A DNA stretch of 64,000 nt, from the NCBI RefSeq assembly GCF_002850255.1, contig NZ_CP022523.1:692486-756485 (forward strand). The letters run 5' to 3'. The translations under genes were made by a program, and so were the position numbers. Source of the stretch: Pseudoalteromonas sp. NC201 (GTDB lineage Bacteria; Pseudomonadota; Gammaproteobacteria; Enterobacterales; Alteromonadaceae). Below, in pieces: positions 1-7,598 of the stretch. The notes under the pieces were generated by a model. That model was not told the origin of the DNA and did no database searches. It worked only from the letters and a program-made list of their open reading frames with translations. Each line of letters begins with the position of its first letter. The stretch's first letter is position 1.

Positions 1-90
1 ATTGGCCATGTCGATATGTGGCATTACGTGTTCGTCTAACCCCATTTTCCAAGCGCCAAAGCTTTCACCCAAGTCGCAATTTAATAACAT
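1..90 (-). CDS. pxpA: 5-oxoprolinase subunit A (LamB/YcsF family), N-terminal 30 residues only
   Basis: The first 30 codons run off the window edge. They encode [12 protein letters not shown] followed by a W-x-MG and MPHIDMAN pattern, which is the diagnostic N-terminus of the LamB/YcsF family. PxpA is one subunit of the ATP-dependent 5-oxoprolinase that opens pyroglutamate to glutamate. The start is the ATG at 88-90. A GGAAA ribosome site overlaps the TAG stop of the upstream DUF1445 gene, and the genes are 9 bp apart, so they are very likely co-transcribed. The rest of the gene lies outside the window. Confidence 0.88.
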   Translation of the reverse strand, partial: MLLNCDLGESFGAWKMGLDEHVMPHIDMAN

Positions 91-99
91 GCTTATTTC

Positions 100-900
100 C
101 TACTTCGTTACTGCAAGCTCTAAATCTTGTCTATCTGTCACCAATAAATGGTGTGGACTATTCATAATACAAAACTCAGGTGCCGCTTTTGCTATGGCTA
201 ACTGAGCTGTCAGGCTAGAACCCCAAAAAACCGGAAGCTGCCCCTCTTTACAAATCAATGGCTCGCCAAAATTAGGCTTGCTCAGATCTTTGATCCCGAC
301 CTCATTAGGTTCACCAAAATGAAGTGGCAACGCATAGGGAAGTCGGCTCAGCGTTGCCGCTTGAATGGTACTAATAAGATTTTGCTTGGTTAATGGGCGC
401 ATCGCCAATATTTGATTCGCCTCGTACTTATCCACAGAGTTGCAAGGCAGATTACTGATGTAGAGTGGTAAAGGCGTGGTTGGATTCGCCGATGGCGGGT
501 TTATTCCATACTGCGCGAGTAAGTTATCAAAAGAAAGATAACTGGCAAAAGCAAAGGTAACTAAATCGTCGCGCCAGTGCTCTTCTATATTATGGCATTC
601 TTGGGCGAGCTGGCCATGCTCTAAAATCTGATACTTGGGGAGGTGGTAGCGAATGTCTATATCTTTCCCCAAAGTGTCAAAGTTAAAATTACCCGGCTCG
701 CTGGGCGGAATAATTAGCTTGCAAACAGATTGATTACTCTCACAAAAGCGAAAGAATGAATATGCTTCGCTTTGTGGCAAAATAATCACATTACATTGTG
801 TGAACCCAGGCACGAACCCTTTAGTAGGGCCCGTATAATCACCATCCTTGATCAATTTTCTTATTGCATGTGGTGCACTTAAAGAAGCACTGGGATCCAT
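100..900 (-). CDS. DUF1445 family protein (putative hydro-lyase / D-glutamate cyclase-like)
   Basis: This is a 266-residue cytoplasmic protein. The N-terminus has a G-FVPGFTQCNVIILP segment followed by F-FRFC, and the C-terminus has a VFWGSSL-T and PHHLLVTD segment. Both are characteristic of DUF1445. Members often sit beside LamB/YcsF genes, and mammalian relatives are D-glutamate cyclases that make 5-oxo-D-proline, which fits the downstream pxpA. I chose the ATG at 898-900 because it has a strong GGAGGA site 7 bp upstream; a TTG 12 bp further upstream overlaps that site. The gene lies 12 bp after the GH3 gene, so the three minus-strand genes may share a transcript. The substrate cannot be read from sequence. 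Confidence 0.82.
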   Translation of the reverse strand: MDPSASLSAPHAIRKLIKDGDYTGPTKGFVPGFTQCNVIILPQSEAYSFFRFCESNQSVCKLIIPPSEPGNFNFDTLGKDIDIRYHLPKYQILEHGQLAQECHNIEEHWRDDLVTFAFASYLSFDNLLAQYGINPPSANPTTPLPLYISNLPCNSVDKYEANQILAMRPLTKQNLISTIQAATLSRLPYALPLHFGEPNEVGIKDLSKPNFGEPLICKEGQLPVFWGSSLTAQLAIAKAAPEFCIMNSPHHLLVTDRQDLELAVTK

Positions 901-912
901 AGATTCCTCCAA

Positions 913-2760
913 TTAGTGGTTTACTGTAACAGGCAGTGAACCTTCCGCATTCGCTATTCCTAAAATCACTTTGGCCAGCGCCGTGTAGGCAGGCCCAGCT
1001 ACTTTTTTATCATGATTTACGTCTACATTATAAGCATAACTTGCTAATACTGCGTTACTAAGAGGGCCAAAGGTACTAATTTCGTATGGTGCTCTTAGGC
1101 TGATAAATAGCTGCTTTTTACCCAGTTTCTGACCGTATTGCAGTAATGCTTTCAGCGCCTCAGGTTGTACATTACGCGCCACCCCATGCTCTCGTAACTT
1201 TTTTACATCGTCCATGCCGCCAATTTCTACCGCACTTTGCGGTGGTGATGCATGTGCGGCGATTATCACGTCGGCCTGTTTAATTGCATCATGTGCAATG
1301 TTTGGGTCGTAGGCTTGTAGGCTTGTACAAGAAAGTGTGAGCGAGTTTTTGCTGTATGTTTGTAACGCTTGCTCCAGTGCAAAACATTTTTGTCTGTCAG
1401 GCATGATAAGGTGAACAACTTGTGCGTTATCTCTGAGCGGCAATACACCATCATTTTTTACTTCGGTGATAGCCGCTAGTGCAAGCTCTGCTTCTAAGCG
1501 ACGATGGCTTGGATTACCCAGTGTTGAATTGGCAATGGCCAAAGAAGCGCTCGATTGCGGCAGCTTTGTCTTGAGCTTAGCGATACGGGCCATAGAACTG
1601 CTAAGTTGTGCTTGGTTTAGTTTATTGGTATCCAGTGCTTCGCCTAGCTGAGCCATATATTGCTCAAAGCGTTTGATGTCTGCACGATTGCGAATAGCAA
1701 TAGGCATTAGCGCGATATCCACGCCGGCATTAAACGTTTCAATTGTCGCATCGACTGGGTTAAAAAAGTCGCTGATCCCAGCCATATCTAGCGCATCGGT
1801 GACGGTCACGCCTTGGTATCCCAACTCGTGTCTCAGTAGTTGTGTCATGATCTGATAAGACATAGTCGCAGGCCTTATCATGCTCTCACCTTGAGAGTTA
1901 ACAACTTTACTGTTGTCGAGCGCCGGATATTGAATATGGGCAGTCATTATCATGCCAGGAGGCGATGCTTTGATTATCTCGGCAAAGGGCAATAAATCTT
2001 GCTGGTTAATTTTGTCGCGGTCGTGATCAACACGAGGTAGTCCCGTGTGGCTATCAACATGTGTATCACCGTGGCCAGGAAAATGCTTTAGCGCAGAGAG
2101 AACGCCTGCGGCCTCAAATGCTTTTACCTGAGCAAGACCTAATTTGGCGACCACTTTTGGATTTTCCGAGAATGAACGCACATTGATCACCGGGTTGTTC
2201 GGGTTGCTGTTCACATCTACCGTTGGGGCGAAGTTTACGTTGATCCCTAAGCTATTTAGCTCCTTTCCAATTGCGCTTGCCACTTTGGTTGCGTAAGTAT
2301 CACCCTGTTTTGGATAGGTTGCTCCAATACTCATATTGCCGGTAAACGACGTTGCTTGTTCACGATTTATTCGCGCAACACGGCCACCTTCTTGATCTAT
2401 GGCAATAAATAAAGGAAGTTGACTTTTACTTTGTTGTGCCGCACTTTGCAAAGCATTGGTTAGACTGACGATTTGCGCGGTGTTTTGCACATTTTCGGCG
2501 AACAAAATAGCGCCACCGATGTCATATTTACTAATTAATTCGGACAGCTCAGGCGGTAAAGTTGTCATCGCTGCTCTACAATCTCCACTTGGCCTTTTGC
2601 TTTCACCGCAGTAATAGCGGAAATCGAGCATAAGCTTTTGTCCAAGCATTTGCGAAGTGGTCAGTGGCACTTGTGCTGCTGTTGCGTGAGCTGAAGTGAT
2701 GAAACTCATGAATGTGATAGTTCCTAAAGTAGTGAGCAGAGATAATAATCGCACAATCAA
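913..2760 (-). CDS. Secreted GH3 beta-N-acetylhexosaminidase
   Basis: The product is a 615-residue exported glycoside hydrolase family 3 enzyme. A hydrophobic signal segment occupies roughly residues 4-27, ending in SAHA. The catalytic barrel shows IDQEGGRVAR, the KHFPGHGDTHVDSHTGLP loop (Asp-His general acid/base typical of NagZ-type GH3) and TVTDALDM with the nucleophile Asp. A second GH3-C-like domain follows, so it is longer than cytosolic NagZ (about 340 residues). It probably releases GlcNAc from chitin oligomers outside the cytoplasm, in keeping with the GH20/TonB locus at 7.6-19.9 kb. The start is uncertain: only TTG (2760) or GTG (2754) precede the signal peptide, and neither has a clear ribosome site. 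Confidence 0.9.
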   Translation of the reverse strand: MIVRLLSLLTTLGTITFMSFITSAHATAAQVPLTTSQMLGQKLMLDFRYYCGESKRPSGDCRAAMTTLPPELSELISKYDIGGAILFAENVQNTAQIVSLTNALQSAAQQSKSQLPLFIAIDQEGGRVARINREQATSFTGNMSIGATYPKQGDTYATKVASAIGKELNSLGINVNFAPTVDVNSNPNNPVINVRSFSENPKVVAKLGLAQVKAFEAAGVLSALKHFPGHGDTHVDSHTGLPRVDHDRDKINQQDLLPFAEIIKASPPGMIMTAHIQYPALDNSKVVNSQGESMIRPATMSYQIMTQLLRHELGYQGVTVTDALDMAGISDFFNPVDATIETFNAGVDIALMPIAIRNRADIKRFEQYMAQLGEALDTNKLNQAQLSSSMARIAKLKTKLPQSSASLAIANSTLGNPSHRRLEAELALAAITEVKNDGVLPLRDNAQVVHLIMPDRQKCFALEQALQTYSKNSLTLSCTSLQAYDPNIAHDAIKQADVIIAAHASPPQSAVEIGGMDDVKKLREHGVARNVQPEALKALLQYGQKLGKKQLFISLRAPYEISTFGPLSNAVLASYAYNVDVNHDKKVAGPAYTALAKVILGIANAEGSLPVTVNH

Positions 2761-2829
2761 TAATAAACGCTGAATAAAATTGCCTACACTTTAACATTGA
2801 TTTAGAAGCGACTACAAAATGCTTTCTAT

Positions 2830-3145
2830 TAGGGCCTGTTGCTCTTTCAAGTTTGTTTTTGCAGCAGTTTGATTGGAATTTGTACAAGGTAGAGCCTGCG
2901 TAGCATAGTTATTCTATGTGAGTCAGGCGATAAAGACTTTGTGCTCCTGCAAAGTCACCTTACCCCACATCCTTGTGGGGCAACACAGAAGAAATGCTAA
3001 TCAAGCGCTGCCCTTTGGGTTCACCTGAGTGCGCTTTGTTCATTGTTGCTCAACTTTTGCCTAGATTACTAGGCAAAAGTCGAGCGTCGCGACCAAAACA
3101 CACTCAGGAGAACAAAAATCAAACAGCAAAGGTCAACAGGCCCTA
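2830..3145. repeat. MITE-like element, copy 1 (316 bp)
   Basis: The element is non-coding and bounded by perfect inverted termini, TAGGGCCTGTTG at the left and CAACAGGCCCTA at the right. A second copy at 41522-41788 is present in the opposite orientation with the same termini. Copy 1 carries about 47 extra bases near its middle, including the hairpin CCCCACA...TGTGGGG. There is no open reading frame of note. TIR plus TA ends suggest a non-autonomous element mobilised by a transposase that is not in this window. Confidence 0.75.
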
Positions 3146-3191
3146 GGCGATAACAGCATAAATGAAGCACAGATTTTAAAAGGAATAAAAA

Positions 3192-3536
3192 ATGAACAAC
3201 CATATAAACTATGTAGAATTAGCAGCAAAAGACTTAGTAGCAACACAAGCTTTCTTCGAGCAGGTGTTTGATTGGCAATTTGAATCTTACGGGCCAGATT
3301 ATATTGCGTTTGCAAATTCAGGCCTTGATGGCGGCTTTTTCCGAGCCGATGTGTCTTCTAAACAAGCGCAAGGTGGAGCGCTCGTAGTGTTGTACAGCGA
3401 TGAATTGGAAGCCGTGCAAAGCAAAGTAGAGCAAGCGGGCGGAGAGATAAGCAAGGCTATATTTGAATTTCCTGGCGGTCGTCGCTTTCACTTTATTGAG
3501 CCGAGCGGCAATGAATTTGCGGTGTGGTCTAAATAA
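3192..3536 (+). CDS. VOC family protein (glyoxalase/bleomycin-resistance fold)
   Basis: A 114-residue small cytoplasmic protein. It starts with the VOC pattern (NYVELAAKDLVATQAFFEQVFDW), continues with a central GG-F-F strand, and ends with PGGRRFHFIEPSGNEFAVW, where the Glu of the EPSGNE segment is the usual metal ligand. VOC proteins of this length are single betaalphabetabetabeta pairs that dimerise. The substrate is unknown. The ATG has an AAGGA site 6-7 bp upstream. The gene stands alone between a MITE-like element and the GGDEF gene. Confidence 0.85.
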   Translation: MNNHINYVELAAKDLVATQAFFEQVFDWQFESYGPDYIAFANSGLDGGFFRADVSSKQAQGGALVVLYSDELEAVQSKVEQAGGEISKAIFEFPGGRRFHFIEPSGNEFAVWSK

Positions 3537-3884
3537 TCTGAGCTTAAAAATAATTAGTTAACACATACCTTATTCAAACCTCAGCTTAAATAACCAGCCG
3601 AAGTGCTGTAAAGCCCCTTTACAGCACACGTAGATACTGAGGTTTTACTGCAATAATCTTTCGTTTTCAGAACAGATAAAAACTTGAATTCATTGCTATT
3701 GTGAACAATAGTTATTAAACACTGATGCAAGCATCTTTTTGTGTTTGATACCTACTTACTGCGTAATCAGCCGATAGACTTATCTAACGAGTTTAGATTC
3801 AGCGTAGAAGTGCCGATAGTAAGGGCAATAATTGTACAAAACACCGCTAAACGCATCATCACCATACTTAGGTTTGATTAGGCA
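3537..3884. other. Intergenic stretch with one strong hairpin
   Basis: No gene was found. The notable element is a perfect 11-bp inverted repeat, GTGCTGTAAAG / CTTTACAGCAC, with a 3-base loop at 3603-3627, about 65 bp after the VOC stop codon. It is not followed directly by a T-run, so it is either a weak terminator or a REP-like element. The remainder presumably holds the promoter of the GGDEF gene, but I cannot fix the -10/-35 boxes. Confidence 0.45.
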
Positions 3885-6110
3885 ATGAGACGGATATTCT
3901 TAGTTGTTGGTATTTTACTCTCCTTAACCATGCTTATGGCCGATAAATTGGGCTTATTCTTACTGTCACCAGTGACTTTTATCATCATCATCGCTTTAGT
4001 TTTTTTGTTTGTAGCACTGCTTTGGTGGCAAGCTCAAGATACTAAAAAAATTATGGTTGATGATGACTCTACCGTGCCACAAGCGGTGTTAGACAGCGAT
4101 GGCGTTATTCTACAAGCCAATGACCAAATGCAATCCATACTGGGTGTTGGCAGCACAGTAATAGGGTTAAAACTTGAAAATTTAATCGCTGTGAGCGGTA
4201 ACATCCATAGTGAGGGGAAGAGTGGTGCAACAAGCATGTTCGAAGCGCTTGTTATGCAAAGTTATGGTAATTGCACGACTAAACACAGTGGCAAAGTTAT
4301 TAGTCCTGTTACTTTACCAATTAAAGTCGCGGATACCGTTACAGGGTATCTCTGTTATTTTAATACTAGCAACAGAGAAAACCGCCTCGCTCAAGCACTA
4401 GAAGAAGAAAAGGAATTGCTCGAAGTGACGCTGAGCTCTATTGGTGATGGCGTGATCTGTACAGACGTAAATGGCGTGATCACTTATATTAACCCTGTCA
4501 CAGAAGCCATTCTCGCGATGTTAAATGAAGAAGTGGTCGGGCGGCGATTTGATGATGTGATGTCTATGTATCACGAAGAAACCAAAGCTTCAGTCAATAA
4601 ATTCCCTGAACTTTGCCTAAAGCAAGGCCATACCATTTGTTTACCTGAACTCACTTCCATCACCAATCATCTTGGTCTTACCTTTGCTATCCAAGATTCC
4701 TTCTCTCCTATTATAGCTAAAGATGGCAGCTACCTTGGCACTGTAATGGTCTTTCAAGATGTGACAGAGTCGAGATTGATGGCGAAAAAAATGAATCACC
4801 TTGCTCATCACGATGCATTAACTGGGCTACCCAATCGCTTATTGCTGCATGACCGTTTAGTGCAGGCTTGTAAACGAGCCAAGCGCATGAGTCACCAATT
4901 TGCTTTGGTATTTATTGACGTCAACAAATTCAAAAAAATCAACGACTCACTGGGGCATGATTATGGCGACTTATTACTCAAAGAAATTGCGAGCCGATTA
5001 ACTCAGCAAATTCGAGGATGTGACACCGTTGCCAGAATGGGGGGCGATGAATTTGTGTTACTCATTGACGGGATCCAAGATAAAAAATATGTACGTAAGG
5101 TGGTGAGTAAAGTATTGAGTAGCGTTAATGGACAATATTGTTTGCGCCAAGTTAGTCTAAAAGCCACGGTGAGTGCTGGCGTTGCAATTTACCCTGATGA
5201 TGGTGACAACACGGAAGCTTTGTTAAAGCATGCTGATACCGCAATGTATCGAGCTAAAAAAGCCACACAAACGGAGTTTCAATTTTATAACGCACGCCTA
5301 GATCACGAGTCGGAGCAGCGCTTAGTGCAAGAAAGTCGGATCATTCAGGGGTTAGATAATCGAGAGTTTATTCCTTATTACCAGCCTATTGTCGATGCGC
5401 ATACCCGCAAGATTAAAAAACTTGAAGTGCTCGCAAGGTGGCAGCAAGATGAACAATTGTTGGTACCTGAAGACTTTTTTGAAGCGGCATGTGATGGCGA
5501 TCTGATGGTAGAAATTGGGCAACAGCTCAGAACACAAGCTTTCAAGGCGATGAAAACATGGTTTTACGAGTACGATAATCTCGTGGTTAGCTTTAATTTT
5601 TCGCTTGCTGAACTCACCAATAAAACTGTAATAAAAAACTTTATGGAGCAGGCTGCGCAACATCAGTTGCCATCTCGGCAAATTGAAATAGAAATCAAAG
5701 AAGTTGACCTGATAGAGCTACTTGATAAAGCACCGGAAGTGATGGCGGAATTAGAGCAAACTGGTATGCGGATCTCAATTGATCATTTTGGTGTTGGGCA
5801 TACCAGCATGCTGTACTTGCAAAAACTTACGTTTGAAACCATTAAAATTCCACCGGCTTTCCTTGCGACCCCTCAATCGGTTGCCTCACAAAATGATATT
5901 GCAAAATTGATTGTACAGATGGCAAAGAGCTTGGATGTAGAATGTGTAGCGGTAGGTGTTGAGACCGCGTTGCAAGCTAAGTCTCTTAATCTCAATGGCT
6001 GTCACCTTATTCAAGGCAACCACCTTTTTGCTCCTGCCCCAGAGTCAGAGATCACCCCGATTCTCAGTACCCATATGAGTATAGAACGGCGCAGATTAGG
6101 TCAAAACTAA
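3885..6110 (+). CDS. Membrane PAS-GGDEF-EAL protein; diguanylate cyclase with degenerate EAL domain
   Basis: A 741-residue signalling protein. Two N-terminal membrane segments (about residues 4-50) precede a PAS region (about 165-300). The GGDEF domain (about 305-460) has an intact RMGGDEF active site near residue 386 and an RxxD inhibitory site (RGCD) five residues before it. The C-terminal EAL domain (about 480-720) is altered at catalytic positions: EAL is EVL, DDFGTG is DHFGVG, the KID strand is KIP, and the usual VAEGVET is VAVGVET. I infer that it makes cyclic di-GMP and that the EAL part is a sensor or scaffold rather than a phosphodiesterase. It has no operon partners. Confidence 0.9.
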   Translation: MRRIFLVVGILLSLTMLMADKLGLFLLSPVTFIIIIALVFLFVALLWWQAQDTKKIMVDDDSTVPQAVLDSDGVILQANDQMQSILGVGSTVIGLKLENLIAVSGNIHSEGKSGATSMFEALVMQSYGNCTTKHSGKVISPVTLPIKVADTVTGYLCYFNTSNRENRLAQALEEEKELLEVTLSSIGDGVICTDVNGVITYINPVTEAILAMLNEEVVGRRFDDVMSMYHEETKASVNKFPELCLKQGHTICLPELTSITNHLGLTFAIQDSFSPIIAKDGSYLGTVMVFQDVTESRLMAKKMNHLAHHDALTGLPNRLLLHDRLVQACKRAKRMSHQFALVFIDVNKFKKINDSLGHDYGDLLLKEIASRLTQQIRGCDTVARMGGDEFVLLIDGIQDKKYVRKVVSKVLSSVNGQYCLRQVSLKATVSAGVAIYPDDGDNTEALLKHADTAMYRAKKATQTEFQFYNARLDHESEQRLVQESRIIQGLDNREFIPYYQPIVDAHTRKIKKLEVLARWQQDEQLLVPEDFFEAACDGDLMVEIGQQLRTQAFKAMKTWFYEYDNLVVSFNFSLAELTNKTVIKNFMEQAAQHQLPSRQIEIEIKEVDLIELLDKAPEVMAELEQTGMRISIDHFGVGHTSMLYLQKLTFETIKIPPAFLATPQSVASQNDIAKLIVQMAKSLDVECVAVGVETALQAKSLNLNGCHLIQGNHLFAPAPESEITPILSTHMSIERRRLGQN

Positions 6111-6231
6111 ATTTAACGGTTTCTTTAATGGTACGCAAATTCAAGCCCCGAGTGCATCATCTGCTAAATGCATAACACCGCTTAATTTCTGGATTGGAAC
6201 ATGTAGATTCTGATGCGAAGACAAAGTAGGT

Positions 6232-6813
6232 TTAATTGTCTGTCTCACTAGCAGGGCCTCTTGCAGGGGATTTTTTCGGTGCTGTTAAATTATCTGGAAG
6301 CATGGTGTGAAATGGATTTGATTGGTTATATATAACTGTATTTTCAGATGGATAATAATCATTTCTATTTTCTTTTTCTTGAGCAATGATTCTTTCTAAC
6401 CTTGCTTTCTCAACTAATCTAATTTCATATAACTCTGCTATCTGACTTGTATTATAACCAAGTGCTGAGAGCTTCTTAGCTGTTATTATCCAGTCGAGCG
6501 CTTCATATGTATTAGAAGGAGCCTGTCTTCCCTCCCATGGAACTATTTTCTGTTTTATTGGTGTTTCATAGTTTCTATATTTTTCCCCAATGATTGCGCC
6601 GATGAGTAATGATGTTGAAAATATTGAAATTAATATGCCCAGCAAGTTAAGTTTTTTCTGATTAGGTGAATTAACCTCAATCTTAATAACTCCAAAAATA
6701 GTCCCTAATAAAGCTGCGGCAATAGCAAAGAAGGAAGCAACGACTGGGGTATTTGAAGCTCCAATAAAATACCCCAGTACTAGAGCAAATATACCATATC
6801 CTATATAGATCAT
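6232..6813 (-). CDS. Small membrane protein of unknown function
   Basis: I do not recognise this 193-residue protein. The first 85 residues hold three hydrophobic segments (MIYIGYGIFALVLGYFIG, a TPVV-FFAIAAALLG stretch, and NLLGILISIFSTSLLIGAIIG). A charged Lys/Glu-rich helix and a Pro-rich tail follow (KKSPARGP). I preferred the ATG at 6811-6813, which has a GGAA site and lies 16 bp after the upstream stop. An alternative start at 6870 would overlap the Cys-rich gene by 41 bp. It is probably co-transcribed with the Cys-rich gene. Confidence 0.6.
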   Translation of the reverse strand: MIYIGYGIFALVLGYFIGASNTPVVASFFAIAAALLGTIFGVIKIEVNSPNQKKLNLLGILISIFSTSLLIGAIIGEKYRNYETPIKQKIVPWEGRQAPSNTYEALDWIITAKKLSALGYNTSQIAELYEIRLVEKARLERIIAQEKENRNDYYPSENTVIYNQSNPFHTMLPDNLTAPKKSPARGPASETDN

Positions 6814-6829
6814 TTTATAATTCCAGCCC

Positions 6830-7129
6830 CTATTTACAGCGCTTGTTACAGCGTTTTTTACAACGCTCATAAATAGGACCGCAATTAGAAGAATTGCTAC
6901 CTTTTAGGCAATCTTTTCGGGCTTCATCACAATTATCAACACACTCACTCCAGTCACATGAAGGAGGAGTTCTGCTAGATGACAACAAGTTTAAACTAGC
7001 TGGTTGGTTATTTTTAATTAGTAAACTATCTAGTTCAGCTTTAGCTTGAACGGAGGGCTCGTTTGTAGTGTGAGTTGCCAATGCACAGGCACTGAATACT
7101 AATATAGTTAAGGTGAATAATACTTTCAT
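6830..7129 (-). CDS. Small exported cysteine-rich protein
   Basis: A 99-residue protein with a clean signal peptide (MKVLFTLTILVFSACALA). After a linker of about 30 residues, the last 45 residues are dense in cysteine: C-x3-EC-x3-C-x3-R-x2-C, then NCG-x4-RC-x2-RC-x2-RCK. There are eight to nine cysteines with a basic C-terminus, suggesting a disulfide-stabilised helical hairpin or a metal-binding peptide. If the Cys in FSACALA is a lipobox it could instead be a lipoprotein. The start has an AAGGA site 8 bp upstream. No family was recognised. Confidence 0.65.
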   Translation of the reverse strand: MKVLFTLTILVFSACALATHTTNEPSVQAKAELDSLLIKNNQPASLNLLSSSRTPPSCDWSECVDNCDEARKDCLKGSNSSNCGPIYERCKKRCNKRCK

Positions 7130-7598
7130 AAAAGAATTCCTTATCGTAAATTGTACAAAATTTCGGGTTAAACCCCCACTGAAATCTGCATGTTATGGAA
7201 AATCTTTTACCTTGCTTATATGCACGCGTGGGACAGCTCATCAAGGAGTTTTTCTATCCTTATGAGTTTATCGGGTATAGTTCTATAAATTGCAATTGTC
7301 AAATGGTAGGCTACAGTAATTTTTTAGAGTGAAGCAATAATTTTTGGCGATATCATTTTTTATCTATTAGTATCAAAAGGTTACTTCACTAATTTTATAT
7401 TTTTAAAAATATTTAAATAGACTAAGCGCCAAACCTTAAACCAAAAATAATTTGGGTACAGAAATGTTTAAGTACGCACTAACATTTGGTAAATCAATTT
7501 AGCTAAAAAAATATTCCTAAAACTTTCCCTTCGTTCGTTTATAGATTTACAGAGCTTCACTCACTTGCTCTGCCAACAACAAGAATGAAGGGAATACC
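7130..7598. other. AT-rich divergent intergenic region
   Basis: No gene was seen in this 469-bp stretch. It separates the minus-strand Cys-rich gene from the plus-strand TonB receptor and must hold both promoters. The AT-rich tract around 7370-7520 is typical of promoter DNA. I could not pick out a convincing ECF-type -35/-10 pair by eye. Translation of the receptor is served by AAGGGAA immediately upstream of its ATG. Confidence 0.4.

Noticed and set aside
1266..1454. Minus-strand frame inside the GH3 gene
   Set aside because: It overlaps the GH3 coding sequence in another frame and lacks a ribosome site and any motif.
6830..6870. Upstream start (6870) for the membrane protein, overlapping the Cys-rich gene
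   Set aside because: The ATG at 6813 has a better ribosome site and begins directly at the first membrane helix.
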